Assembly (NCBI GenBank): GCA_009841165.1
Contig: VXMI01000108.1
Span: 1 to 45,600, forward strand
DNA length: 45,600 nucleotides
From: Gemmatimonadota bacterium
Lineage (GTDB): Bacteria; Gemmatimonadota; Gemmatimonadetes; Longimicrobiales; Gaopeijiaceae
Direction: 5' to 3'
Below, one piece after another: positions 15,838-24,931 of the stretch. Below the pieces are notes generated by a model. The model ran no database searches. It worked only from the letters and a program-made list of their open reading frames with translations, and was not told the DNA's origin. Position numbers and translations under genes: made by a program. Every line of letters begins with the position of its first letter. Positions within the stretch are counted from its first letter, which is position 1.

Positions 15838-18147
15838 TCATTGGCGCCTGCCCGCGGCACTTGTTGACCCGCATGTCGACCTGCCCCGGTGATCAGCGAT
15901 TCGGCGAAGCCATGCTTGGAATTCCTGGTTGTCGGGGGAGCAAAGCCTGGTGTAGTTCCAATGAAAGAGCGCGAGCGGGACGTTGATGAGCTGTTGAGGG
16001 AGCGCACCCCCAAGCCCGCTGTACTCTACATCCAGATGTCTCAGGTTGGAGAGCCGACCGAACTCGGACGGAATCGAATCATCCAGGTAGTTGCGGCTGA
16101 GATCCAAGTGCCTCAGGCTAGCAAGCTGACCCAACTCGGCCGGAATAGAACCCTCTAATCCACTGTCGCTGAGATCCAGGTGCTCCAGTTTTGAGAGTTG
16201 GCCGAGTTCGGCCGGAATCGGGCCGCCCAGGTCCCACACGTCCACCAACTCCAATCGAGTCAGGTTCCGCAGATTGCCGAACTCCCGCGGGATCGCTCCC
16301 TCGAAATGGGTTTCGCTCAGGTTCAGCAATTGAAGCTTGTCGAGCTTGCCGATCTCGGACGGAATGGGACGGCCCGTGCCCAAGTTGAAGTTGTCGCTCA
16401 GATTCAACTCTTCCAAATCCCGCAAATCACCGATCCCGGGCGGTAGGACGCTGTAGATCCGGTTACCGCTGAGGTCGAGACGCTTGAGCTTCGGTAGATC
16501 CATGTTGCTAGGGATTCTACCGTAGAGACTGTTGTCGGGCAGGCGTAGCTCGATGACCCGGCCATCGTTGTCGGTCGTGACCCCATACCAGACGCCCAGC
16601 GGTTCGTCGCTCAGCCAGTTGGTGTTGATGTCCCAGTAGTCAGCCCCTCGGGTGGACGAAAAGAATGACGTGAGCGCCGTACGATCCGAGAGCTGTCCGC
16701 AGGTCAATCCCTCATGATCGGTGATCCCGGCGAGCCACTCTACGAATGCACTGTTCTCGGGGGAGCAAAGCCGTGTACCATTCCAATGGAACAGATCCAG
16801 CCTCAGTTTGACTAACACCTGCGGGAGCACACCGTCCAGTCCGCTGACGCTGAGGTCCAAGTGTCTCAAGTTGGAGAGCTGTCCGAGTTCGGACGGAACC
16901 GAACCTTCAAGTCCGCTACCACTGAGGTCCAGGTGTCTCAAGTTGGAGAGCTGTCCGAGTTCGGGGGGCATCGGACCGTCCAAGTAGTTCAAATCGGCTA
17001 GATGCAACCAAGTCAGACTCCGAAGATCTCCGAGTTCCCGCGGGATCGGTCCATCGAAGTCTGTACCGCTTAGGTTGAGCGATTCGAGCTTGTCGAGTTG
17101 CCCGAGTTCCGCCGGTATCGTGTACCACGTCCTGGTCCAACCATGAAAGATGGAATAGGTGGACGAATAGCCCAGTTGCCCGTTCCCCTGGAGATGCAAC
17201 TCCTCCAGATTCCGCAAGTTGCCGATCTCCGCCGATAGAATGCCCTCGATCCCGTTGTCGCTGAGGTCCAGCTTCTTGAGCTTCTCCAGATTGCCGAGTT
17301 CGGGGGGAATCGATTCACGAAGGTTGTTGTTGGCAAGGTTCAACTCGATGACCCGTCCCCCTTCACCGGTCGTTACCCCGTACCACGTGCCCAGCGGCTG
17401 GTCACTCAGCCAGTTGGTGTCGATGTCCCAGGAACGAAGGCCGATGGTGGTCGCACCGTACAGCGCCACAAGCGCGGCCCTATCGGGGTTTTCGACGACC
17501 GTGAGTACAGCACGGCCGTTGATTCCTGACGTTGTGGCCGTCACCTCTGCTTTGCCCACGCCCATCCCGGTCACCAGCCCTGAATCGTCCACCCTGGCCA
17601 CCAGCGTATCGCTGGAAGACCACGCGAACTGCGAGCCTGCGACCGCATGGCCGTTCGCGTCGGTCGCTTCCGCCACCAAGCGGACCGTGTCCCCGAACGC
17701 CACCAGCGTGTCGGCGGAGGGCGACACGGCGACCGCGCTCGCCACCTGGGTCACCGTCACCGCCGCCGTCCCAGAGACCGAGCCCGCCGTCGCCGTGATC
17801 GTCGCACTCCCGTTCGCCGCCGCCGTCACCAGCCCCGAGGCGTCCACCGACGCGACCGAGGCGTCGCTGCTCGCCCACACGACCGCCGCCCCCGCCATCA
17901 CCCTCCCGTTCTGATCGCGCACTTCGGCCGTGAACCGGGCCGTCTCTCCCAACGCGGAAAGTGCGGCCGAACCCGGGTTGACTGTTACCGTGGTGGCGAC
18001 AGGAGCGGGAGGAGGAGGGATCGGCTCTACCGCCCCGTCGCCGCAGGACAGGACCAGCAAGGCGATCACGCCAGCCGCCATTGCCGAGTGCGTGAAGCCC
18101 GCGGTCGGCCGCCCCCGTGATCGCTCCTCGCACCCTTGGTGCCTCAT
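15838..18147 (-). CDS. Big2-domain and leucine-rich-repeat lipoprotein
   Basis: 769 residues. A lipoprotein signal with lipobox LSC (VIALLVLSCGDG). Two bacterial Ig-like Big2 domains follow (residues about 50-215: VWASSDASVASVDASGLVTA and FAWSSSDTLVARVDDSGLVT). Then come two tandem plant-type LRR modules, each with a cap (DTNWLSDQPLGTWYGVTT / NTNWLSDEPLGVWYGVTT), repeats of 'IPxELGqLsnLrhLDLSgs', and a C-terminal Cys-containing end (LFHWNGTRLCSPENSAF / LFHWNYTRLCSPDNQEF). The second module is a duplicate of the first. The start is firm: GGGAGGAG lies 6 bases before the ATG. Surface-exposed binding or adhesion is likely; the ligand is unknown. Confidence 0.88.
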   Translation of the reverse strand: MRHQGCEERSRGRPTAGFTHSAMAAGVIALLVLSCGDGAVEPIPPPPAPVATTVTVNPGSAALSALGETARFTAEVRDQNGRVMAGAAVVWASSDASVASVDASGLVTAAANGSATITATAGSVSGTAAVTVTQVASAVAVSPSADTLVAFGDTVRLVAEATDANGHAVAGSQFAWSSSDTLVARVDDSGLVTGMGVGKAEVTATTSGINGRAVLTVVENPDRAALVALYGATTIGLRSWDIDTNWLSDQPLGTWYGVTTGEGGRVIELNLANNNLRESIPPELGNLEKLKKLDLSDNGIEGILSAEIGNLRNLEELHLQGNGQLGYSSTYSIFHGWTRTWYTIPAELGQLDKLESLNLSGTDFDGPIPRELGDLRSLTWLHLADLNYLDGPMPPELGQLSNLRHLDLSGSGLEGSVPSELGQLSNLRHLDLSVSGLDGVLPQVLVKLRLDLFHWNGTRLCSPENSAFVEWLAGITDHEGLTCGQLSDRTALTSFFSSTRGADYWDINTNWLSDEPLGVWYGVTTDNDGRVIELRLPDNSLYGRIPSNMDLPKLKRLDLSGNRIYSVLPPGIGDLRDLEELNLSDNFNLGTGRPIPSEIGKLDKLQLLNLSETHFEGAIPREFGNLRNLTRLELVDVWDLGGPIPAELGQLSKLEHLDLSDSGLEGSIPAELGQLASLRHLDLSRNYLDDSIPSEFGRLSNLRHLDVEYSGLGGALPQQLINVPLALFHWNYTRLCSPDNQEFQAWLRRIADHRGRSTCGSTSAAGRRQ

Positions 18148-18322
18148 TTTGCTCTCCTCCCGAGCCGAACCGCGCGATCTTCGTATCGCGCTACCTGTTT
18201 GTTCGCGATCAACGAGCTATTTCATCGTCGGTGTGGAAGATAATCGTGATCTTCGAGAGAGCGCCAACGCCGCAAGCGGTACGGCTCGGCTACCAGGAAT
18301 GTCGATACTCGAGTTCGACCCT

Positions 18323-18510
18323 CCGGTGACGGATTCGCCTGGCTGGGCGTCAACCTCGAGGGCATGCGGTACAACAACTGGCCGGTCGCGCGGCTCATCG
18401 AGCGGTAGATCTCCCGTCCGCTCCTCCTGATCCGCTACCCGCGGCAGGGTCGCAAGACCCGATGAAGTCACCGTGCAGTGGACGGGTGACGCGTGGCAGT
18501 ATTCCGCCCG
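18323..18510 (+). repeat. Dispersed repeat family A, copy 2 with left arm
   Basis: The left arm (18323-18446) and core hairpin GGGTCGCAAGACCC (18447-18460) with conserved tail to ATTCCGCCCG (18510). The left arm keeps a plus-strand reading frame GDGFAWLGVNLEGMRYNNW ending in a stop, shared with the copy at 25366. The 400-base gap 18148-18556 holds nothing else. Confidence 0.72.
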
Positions 18511-18556
18511 CCTTCCCCGATCTCCTGACCGGTATGAAGTCGCGTTGCCCCCTGGC

Positions 18557-19939
18557 CTACCGCCGGGCCGTTCGGCGGTCGATCACTCGGAGAGGTGGAG
18601 AAGTAAGCGTCCGACCCATGGGCACCCGGCCCGATACATCGGCCGAAGGCAAGCGCAGGTGGTAGGACTCCGCCTGGTTTGCGTCAACCTGGTAGTACCC
18701 CGAGTCGATCAGGGCTCCAACAGTCACGGAACTAATGGGCCGAGAGCTTCCGATCCTTGCGGCCCAACTGTAGACCTCGTTATACATTTCCCCCGTCCAC
18801 CGAGCCTGCCCGAAACCGCTTCTCAAACTCGGATGCCCCACACCTCCGAGTGCCTGGAACGCCTGTGTAGCGTTGGGTCCGGTGAAGACGGCACCCGTTG
18901 AATCCGACCTGACGAGCCCACTCCAGGCGGGCATCGCCTCCACCATCAGAACCCCCAGTGCGAAGCCGACGCTCGTAGTTACCCAGTTGAAGCCCCATGT
19001 ATCCGTCTCGGGGTGGTCCCGGTAGTCATTACGGTACATCCGAAGGGATGCTCTCCATGGATGCCCGTTGCAGAGCAATCCCGTACCCCCAATGTGGTCG
19101 CTGTCGGCAACGTAGTCGACATCAATCCGTATCCCCCTGGTGGGTGGCCCCAGAGGACACGGTGTTTGATTCATGCCGCGAATAATGCTTGTCCATCGAC
19201 AAGTCGCTGCGCGAAAGAAGTCGTCATAAACGGGATCGTTGTTGACGAAAACCAGCTCGACAAGCGAATTGGTCGTGTCACATTCCGGAATCGAGAAGCC
19301 TGAGAAAGTCTCAACTTCGGTGACCTTTCCCAACTCGATGGTTGCCCACTTGTCGTAGTCTTGAAAGCCGTAGCGGAGGATATCATGTCCGAATATCTCT
19401 ACGATGTAGCAGCTGGAAGGGCGGCTCTCGCTACAGACGAAGCGATGCTTACCGGCATCGGGGAAGCGATACTCACCAAGCTGGTCCGTGACGGCATACA
19501 TCGGTTCACGCACACGGAGACGAACCGTCAACCCGGCCGCAGGCTCGCCATCCACCAGGACCCGGCCAATGACCTCGCCTAACGTCACCAGCGCCGAGGA
19601 CTCATGGAAGCCGCTGGATGCGACGCTGATCGTGGTCTCGCCCATGGACTTGACGCGCACCCAACCTTGTTGATCCACCGTAGCAACCGAGGGATTGCTG
19701 GATTCCCACACGAATTGGGCGGAACTGATCACCACAAGGGATTTGGTATATAGCGTGGCCGTCAACAGAACCGAGTCGCCTACGGCCATCGGGTTCGGAA
19801 TGGCAGAAAGGTCAAGGCCGTAGGGTTCCGGCTCGACGGCAACCGATGTGCATGCGTGCAGGATGCCGCACACGGGAAGGAGGACGGCCAGGCCAATCGA
19901 TGCGTTGGCCAGCGCCCCGCGATGTTTGGTTGAACTCAT
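18557..19939 (-). CDS. Leishmanolysin-like lipoprotein lacking the HExxH active site
   Basis: 460 residues from the ATG at 19939. Lipobox LHAC in a typical signal sequence; a Big2-like domain (FVWESSNPSVATVDQQGWVR); then a carboxypeptidase-regulatory-like segment (GRVLVDGEPAAGLTVRLR). The C-terminal half follows the plan of bacterial leishmanolysin-like (M8) proteins: FTGPNATQAFQALGG, and SSVTVGALIDSGYYQVD near the end. Where active members have HEIGHxLG, this one reads TTSVGFALGVLMVEAM, so the zinc-binding histidines are gone. It is probably non-catalytic, a binder or pseudoprotease. The frame is open 18 codons upstream of the chosen start. Confidence 0.68.
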   Translation of the reverse strand: MSSTKHRGALANASIGLAVLLPVCGILHACTSVAVEPEPYGLDLSAIPNPMAVGDSVLLTATLYTKSLVVISSAQFVWESSNPSVATVDQQGWVRVKSMGETTISVASSGFHESSALVTLGEVIGRVLVDGEPAAGLTVRLRVREPMYAVTDQLGEYRFPDAGKHRFVCSESRPSSCYIVEIFGHDILRYGFQDYDKWATIELGKVTEVETFSGFSIPECDTTNSLVELVFVNNDPVYDDFFRAATCRWTSIIRGMNQTPCPLGPPTRGIRIDVDYVADSDHIGGTGLLCNGHPWRASLRMYRNDYRDHPETDTWGFNWVTTSVGFALGVLMVEAMPAWSGLVRSDSTGAVFTGPNATQAFQALGGVGHPSLRSGFGQARWTGEMYNEVYSWAARIGSSRPISSVTVGALIDSGYYQVDANQAESYHLRLPSADVSGRVPMGRTLTSPPLRVIDRRTARR

Positions 19940-20098
19940 GGAACCCAGTTTACCGGGTGGGAAAAGGGCACGCCACCCGCCCCAGCCGGCCACATTCAGA
20001 GGGCGGAGTGCTCTGGATGATCGGCTGGTTCCTGTTCGGAAGGCCTGCGAACCGGGTCTTGGTTCGCGTCATCCTGGTCCAACGTTTTGGTCTCGGAC

Positions 20099-20695
20099 CT
20101 AGACGGCCCGGGCGATCGCCTCCAGTTGCCGCTGTCGATCTCGCGCGCCATCGTCGAGCACATCTTCCTTCGCCGCCACGATTGCGCCTCGGACCATATC
20201 GCTCCTGGTGGCTCCTTCCGTCGCGACCGCGATGTCGCGCAACGACACGACAAGCTCCCGCTGTATCCTCAAGCGCAGATCCTTCTGACACTTCCCCGTC
20301 GCCAAGCGGGTCTTGGAGAGCGTGCGCAGACGCTGAGCCACGTCGGCATTCGCGCAAGCCAACGTGAGGTAGTATCGAATAACCGCGGGAGCGAACTGCC
20401 TGGGCGCCACGCGATAGCGGTCCGCCACGAGATGAAGCACGTCGTCGAGCTCCCGCGGCATCCGGACGCTCATCACCTCGCGCTTCTTCGCCTCCCTCGC
20501 TGCCTTCAGCTTCGGAGTCGATTGGGCCGGCACCGTCAGAACTTCTCCGGTTTCGGCATCCACCCCGACGAGGACGTTGCTCACCGTGGCCTTCGACTTC
20601 TCGAGTTCGACCGTGCGGTACTCGTAAACGACCTCGACCCGCCCGCGTTCCGGCGCCAGAGCGTACCCGCGATCTCCCTCCCGCAAAATCTTCAT
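20099..20695 (-). CDS. Conserved protein with C-terminal ribbon-helix-helix-like region
   Basis: 198 residues. The N-terminal part (VVYEYRTVELEKSKATVSN, VLVGVDAETGEVLTVPAQST) resembles a small beta domain of unknown function. The middle MSVRMPRELDDVLHLVADRY looks like a ribbon-helix-helix start ('sVRlp.el...l...A'), and a second similar segment (LVVSLRDIAVATEGATRSDM, VRGAIVAAKEDVL) lies near the C terminus. The protein may therefore be a DNA-binding regulator with two such units. I do not recognise a named family. ATG at 20695 with GGGA upstream. An inverted repeat GTACT/AGTAC at 20742-20759 lies before it. Confidence 0.6.
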   Translation of the reverse strand: MKILREGDRGYALAPERGRVEVVYEYRTVELEKSKATVSNVLVGVDAETGEVLTVPAQSTPKLKAAREAKKREVMSVRMPRELDDVLHLVADRYRVAPRQFAPAVIRYYLTLACANADVAQRLRTLSKTRLATGKCQKDLRLRIQRELVVSLRDIAVATEGATRSDMVRGAIVAAKEDVLDDGARDRQRQLEAIARAV

Positions 20696-20887
20696 CTCAG
20701 TTCCCTGCTCGATGAACGCTTATGAACATCCCATGTAGGAGGTACTACATTCGCAGTACACTGACAAGGAGATCCTTCACGCCGGCTCGTGAAACCGCCG
20801 AGGGGGGCGGGCACTCGTGGGGCGTCTGGCGACGAGGAAGTTCGGTGCGGAGGCGGCCGAGCAACTGCCGCCCATGCCCGACCGCCA

Positions 20888-21035
20888 GGACAGGTTTGGA
20901 AGAAGAGGGCGACGTGTAGCTCGCTGCCGGTGTCTCGTGTAAGGGACCGGCGGGGTTGAGGAGCCCGGCACGAGAGGAGGGTACCCTTGGCGGGCGCGGC
21001 TCCGCTCCCCGACCGTGGCGGGGGTTACACGCGCA
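20888..21035 (+). repeat. Dispersed repeat family B, copy 3
   Basis: Same blocks as at 11483 (GAAGAGGGCGACG, CTCGCTGCC, TCTCGTGTAAGGGACCGG, GGCACGAGAGGAGGG), with the hairpin arms TCTCGTG and CACGAGA perfectly paired. It ends exactly at the 3' end of the GIY-YIG gene. The copy at 25803 is likewise next to a GIY-YIG relic, which suggests the repeat belongs to that gene's downstream region. The rest of the gap from 20696 shows nothing else of note. Confidence 0.65.
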
Positions 21036-21359
21036 CTACCGCTGCCATACCGCGAACCCTTTTCGCCGTAGTGCTTCGGCCAACGCCCGCTCCTTGTCCT
21101 CCGCTTCGGCCGTCGCCACCGGGTTGCGGTGCTCGTACTGCCTCTTCATGAGGTATTGGCCGTATTTCGTGACGTAGCCCTTGCCGGCCTTTTCCCCACG
21201 CTGGTGCTGGGCGAAGCGTTCCTCGGGGGTGCGAGAGGTGATACCTACATACACGCACGGCTTTCCGGGTTCATACCCGGGGTTTTCCTTTCTGAACCTC
21301 GAATCTTCCAGCACGGCCTCATCGAGTCGAATCACGTAGAGGTTCCTCGTCCTGCTCAT
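21036..21359 (-). CDS. GIY-YIG nuclease-like protein
   Basis: 107 residues. NLYVIRLDEAVL supplies the first strand, and KPCVYVGITSRTPEERFAQH matches the YIG strand and following Arg/His of the GIY-YIG fold ('vYvGiT..tpeeRf.qH'). Such small single-domain proteins often act as nucleases or nuclease-like partners in mobile elements. It sits 45 bases downstream of the Rpn gene start region on the same strand order, and its 3' side joins repeat B. A decayed copy of the same gene is at 25925-25995. Confidence 0.7.
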   Translation of the reverse strand: MSRTRNLYVIRLDEAVLEDSRFRKENPGYEPGKPCVYVGITSRTPEERFAQHQRGEKAGKGYVTKYGQYLMKRQYEHRNPVATAEAEDKERALAEALRRKGFAVWQR

Positions 21360-21404
21360 GGCACGTTGCTCCAGAGATAGGGGGATCCTCCGACGAATCC
21401 GCCC

Positions 21405-22304
21405 TCAGCCCATCCGCACCCGTTCGATGAACTCGTCGCCCGTGGCGCACTCAAACAGGGCGTCGGTTACCCTGTCGACCTCATCGGGACCCGGCAGTTT
21501 GTCAAGTAGCCGGGACAACTGCCCAGCCGTCTCTTCGCCGAATCTCCGAGTCACCTGCCGACGCATCGAGCGCACCTCACCCTTCTGGACCAGCTCCTCC
21601 ATACCCTGCTTGAATCTGTCCACCACCTCTGCCATGGCCTTTCCTCCTCCCTTCATCAGTCGTGCCGGGTAGTCCCTCAACTCTAACATCGTGTCCACGC
21701 TCCGGACCATCAATCCGGCCAGGTCCGGGTCCCCGTGCCCCTCGATCGTACCCCACAGGCCCGACAACTGAACGGCCATCTCCGCCGGCGAAAGGTTGCG
21801 GGCCAAGCCGAGGACCAACGCGGTGAGATCGTCGCGCGGTCGGTCGTCTCCCGCACCCTCTCCCCACGGGACCAGACGATAGCGACCCGGATCGGAGCGC
21901 TGGAACAAGTCGGTTACGTGTGCCGGTGCGGTCCACGGGCCGTCGCCGTGATACAGGACGAAGTAGACGAACTCCGGGAGCAGATCTCCTGGCTTGTAGT
22001 CCGGCCCGGCGGCGATGCCCTCGAGCGTGAGCGCCGAATAGGTCGTCGTCCGCAGGGCCATCAGCCGCTCCACCGTCCGCTGGAATTCAAGCAGGAACAG
22101 GACTCTCTCCCCTTTGACGGTCGCGGCGGACCAGATCATGTCGGGATGACGTCGCTGGAGCGTCTTTTTGCTGACGAGCCCGGTGGATGCCTCACGCAGC
22201 GTCGAGAAGTCGATCTCGGACGCCCACTCGGGCGCGTGGCGGCGGATGAGGATCTCCGTCATGCGGCGGTCGGCGAAGACGGACTTGAGGAAGGCGTCGT
22301 GCAC
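21405..22304 (-). CDS. Rpn family nuclease, paralogue 3
   Basis: 299 residues, GTG start, same leader as the gene at 12769. PD-(D/E)XK core: HPDMIW and FLLEFQ, followed by MALRTTTYSALTLEGI. The tail RQVTRRFGEETAGQLSRLL is DUF4351-like. It differs from its paralogue mainly in lacking the RQG-rich linker. The gene pair with shared leader indicates recent duplication by a mobile or recombination event. Confidence 0.82.
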   Translation of the reverse strand: MHDAFLKSVFADRRMTEILIRRHAPEWASEIDFSTLREASTGLVSKKTLQRRHPDMIWSAATVKGERVLFLLEFQRTVERLMALRTTTYSALTLEGIAAGPDYKPGDLLPEFVYFVLYHGDGPWTAPAHVTDLFQRSDPGRYRLVPWGEGAGDDRPRDDLTALVLGLARNLSPAEMAVQLSGLWGTIEGHGDPDLAGLMVRSVDTMLELRDYPARLMKGGGKAMAEVVDRFKQGMEELVQKGEVRSMRRQVTRRFGEETAGQLSRLLDKLPGPDEVDRVTDALFECATGDEFIERVRMG

Positions 22305-22440
22305 GGAGTCTCCGGGTTGGTGGGGACTCCAAGGTGGGGGAAGGATGTGGGCGCTTGGATGGCTGGATGGGCCAACCTGCGGTGAGCCTCAAGATTCCGC
22401 AGACACCGTGTGCAGGATCTTCAGCCGGGTGTCGTCTCCC
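22305..22440 (-). repeat. Conserved leader of Rpn paralogues, copy 2
   Basis: Duplicate of 13720-13855, including the GATTCCGCA hairpin and the terminal CAGCCGGGTGTCGTCTCC block. The stop codon of the upstream ATPase gene (22421) lies inside this block, so the insertion or duplication supplied the last codons of that protein. Confidence 0.75.
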
Positions 22441-24931
22441 CCATGCCATCCTCAGCCTTGTGAAACCGTTCACGAATGTCGGCGGCCACCTCCTCGATCA
22501 CCCTCGGAGCGCGTACCTGGTCGCCCGCTTGCTGGTGCAGGGCGACGATCAGCGGGCGCAGACTGGCGGCCTTGGCGGTGTCGCGCGCAAGAACGGCCAA
22601 CAGGTCCTGTGGTGGGACACCTCTTGCGACCAAGCTGGCCACCAGGTCCAGCATCTGCCGCGTCGTCACCTCGTCGTCCGCAACGAAGACGGCATACCCA
22701 GCCTGAAACGAGGCCAACGCAGCTCGATGGTTCTCCTGTACGGCCAGGGCCAGTGACCTGGCGCCCTCGGCGCGCCACGTCAACCAATCGACCCAGGGTT
22801 CCACCAGGGGGTCTTCGTCATTCCCGGGCCAGGACTGAGCGGTCTCTTCCAGGCTCTTGCAACTCGCAAGGGCTTCTTCCGCCAGACCAACGTGGGCCTG
22901 CGCCATGCACTTGCAGCTCAGGGCTAACGCCGCGTCCCGCCGGAGGTGCAAGACGTCGGAGGATTGGACGCGGCCGATGACGGCATCGTAGCTGCGGATC
23001 TCTGCCAGCCGGTCGCCGAGGCGCCGGCACGCGAGGGCCTTGCTCATCAGTGCGGCAACGAGGCTCGCCCGCGTTTCGGGCTGACGGGTACCGTCGAATC
23101 GATTCACCGCGGCGTCGTAGTCGCGGATCGCCCCGGGGTCGTCGCCAAGATGCCCCTTGGAGCACCCGCGCGTAACAAGTGTCTCCGCGATCACCGCTTC
23201 GAATCGCCCACCATGCCAGGAGCCGAACCGGCGCATGAAGTCGTCGCAGGTGCCAATGGCGGCAGCGTACTCGCCAAGGCTGTGCTGTGCCGCTCCCTTC
23301 ATGGCCAGCGTCAGGCCCGTCCACAGCTGGACTGTCTTGTCGCGGCTGTCAGCAAAAGTCAACGCCTGCTCGGAGAGTGCCAGAATGGCGCGCGCATTCC
23401 CCAATTGTTCATGCGCGTACGCCTTCAGGTACGTCGTCCACGCGGTGTACGAGTCCGTCGGGGGCTCCTGCGTCTCCTGCGATCGAGACGACAGGTCTTC
23501 GTCCACGAGTTCGATGATCCTCTCGAACTCCTCCGCCTCGGCCGCCGTTCGAACGGCCTCGTCGAGATCCTCGATCGCCTGGTCCTCCGCGCGGGTCCTC
23601 GCATGCTCCGAAACCCGCTGGATGGCATCCCACTTCCGGTCGACAAGACAGTCGCCGATGGGCGGCCTGCTCAAGAGCGCCCGCCGGATCCCCCGTCGGA
23701 GGGCGACCGACTGCGCCGCCGCGCTGGTTAGCCACTCCGAGAACTTCCACAGATCGCCGACCCCGTAGCACGCCACCATGAACCGAATCAGGTTCTCCAC
23801 GACCGCCGCCTCGTCGCGCTCGCGCCGCAGCTTGTAGTACATGCTGTACAGCGGCTCCGCGGCCGAATACTGCCGCTTCCGGCCGCTACCTTGCCGAAGC
23901 ACCGCCCCGCGCTCGACCAGGCGCCCCAGCATGGTCGACGCCACCCGGATGTCGACACGCGCCCGTGCCGCGACCTCACTGGCCGACGAAGGCTGCCACA
24001 GGTCGATCACTGCCACGTATACCCGCCGCTCCGTCCTGGGCAGGACCTCCAGGTGACCCCGGAAGTACTCCGTGTGCTCGTCGATCATGGTGACCAGCTC
24101 GGACATCAGCCGGCGGAGGGAGCGATGCCGGGCGAACTCCGCAGCCATCACCAGCAGCCGAGGATTGCCTCCCGTGAGAATCTGGATCGGCCTGACTTCG
24201 CACCGGCTCGCCCGCTTGCCGCTGACGACTTCCCACAGGCGGCCGCATTCGTCGGCGTCCAGCGGCTCCAGCCCGACGATGCGGAACATCTCGAAGAACG
24301 GTTCGCTCGCATCGTCCAGCTCGCGGAAGCGGCTGGTGGCAGAGGCCAGCAGGATGATCTGCGGTTCCGTCTGAAGGACTTCGCGGAGCTGCCAGCCGAA
24401 ATCGTCGCGAGTCTCACGGAAGAGCGACTGCAGGTTCTCGACGATGAGGACAAGTTGCTTGCCCAGTCGATCCGCGGCATCCAGCACAGCGGCGCGGGCG
24501 TGCCCCTCGGTGATCTGCTCCCGCCAGCGCGGCGCCAGCGCGTCCCGGGTGTCGCGCAACTCCCGAGCCAACTCGGCGTCGTGCTCATCGATCTCGTTTG
24601 CCAGATGGAACATGGTCTCCAGCCAGAAGTCGGTGAGACTGAAGACCTCCTGGCTCTCTTCCATGAACCGGACCGGCAGCAGCGACCCGGCGAAGTCCTC
24701 GTTGCCGCGCAGCTCGGCCGCGACCCGGGCGAGCAGCATCGTCTTGCCGCGTCCGCGAGGCCCGACCACGAGAATGTGCTGGCAGGAGGGGGACTCGATG
24801 TTGCCCCGGAGGTCATCGAGCAGGAGGCCGAGTTCGTGATGGCGGACTACGAATTGCCTCCGGATCTCGTCGTCTGACTGGAGCAGGCCGGGGTTGAACT
24901 TGCGGATGGTGGGGATGGGTTGGTCGCTCAT
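22421..24931 (-). CDS. AAA-type ATPase with winged helix and TPR-like C terminus
   Basis: 836 residues. N-terminal ATPase: Walker A GPRGRGKTMLLAR (near residues 54-66), Walker B-like LVLIVENLQSLF, sensor region IILLASATSRF, and LTGGNPRLLVM at the end of the ATPase module. A winged-helix segment follows (SEVAARARVDIRVASTMLGR, then GRKRQYSAAEPLYSMYYKLR), then about 400 residues of helical repeats resembling tetratricopeptides (AAIGTCDDFMRRFG, EIRSYDAVIGR). The layout is that of STAND-like regulators or defence sensors. The start overlaps the upstream ATPase stop in ATGA. The last residues come from the Rpn leader repeat, so the C terminus may be altered. Confidence 0.7.
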   Translation of the reverse strand: MSDQPIPTIRKFNPGLLQSDDEIRRQFVVRHHELGLLLDDLRGNIESPSCQHILVVGPRGRGKTMLLARVAAELRGNEDFAGSLLPVRFMEESQEVFSLTDFWLETMFHLANEIDEHDAELARELRDTRDALAPRWREQITEGHARAAVLDAADRLGKQLVLIVENLQSLFRETRDDFGWQLREVLQTEPQIILLASATSRFRELDDASEPFFEMFRIVGLEPLDADECGRLWEVVSGKRASRCEVRPIQILTGGNPRLLVMAAEFARHRSLRRLMSELVTMIDEHTEYFRGHLEVLPRTERRVYVAVIDLWQPSSASEVAARARVDIRVASTMLGRLVERGAVLRQGSGRKRQYSAAEPLYSMYYKLRRERDEAAVVENLIRFMVACYGVGDLWKFSEWLTSAAAQSVALRRGIRRALLSRPPIGDCLVDRKWDAIQRVSEHARTRAEDQAIEDLDEAVRTAAEAEEFERIIELVDEDLSSRSQETQEPPTDSYTAWTTYLKAYAHEQLGNARAILALSEQALTFADSRDKTVQLWTGLTLAMKGAAQHSLGEYAAAIGTCDDFMRRFGSWHGGRFEAVIAETLVTRGCSKGHLGDDPGAIRDYDAAVNRFDGTRQPETRASLVAALMSKALACRRLGDRLAEIRSYDAVIGRVQSSDVLHLRRDAALALSCKCMAQAHVGLAEEALASCKSLEETAQSWPGNDEDPLVEPWVDWLTWRAEGARSLALAVQENHRAALASFQAGYAVFVADDEVTTRQMLDLVASLVARGVPPQDLLAVLARDTAKAASLRPLIVALHQQAGDQVRAPRVIEEVAADIRERFHKAEDGMGETTPG

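Noticed and set aside
15838-17400. Regular short nucleotide repeats suggestive of a CRISPR array
   Set aside because: The periodicity is that of leucine-rich repeat codons (about 72 bases) with drifting sequence, inside a clear lipoprotein gene.
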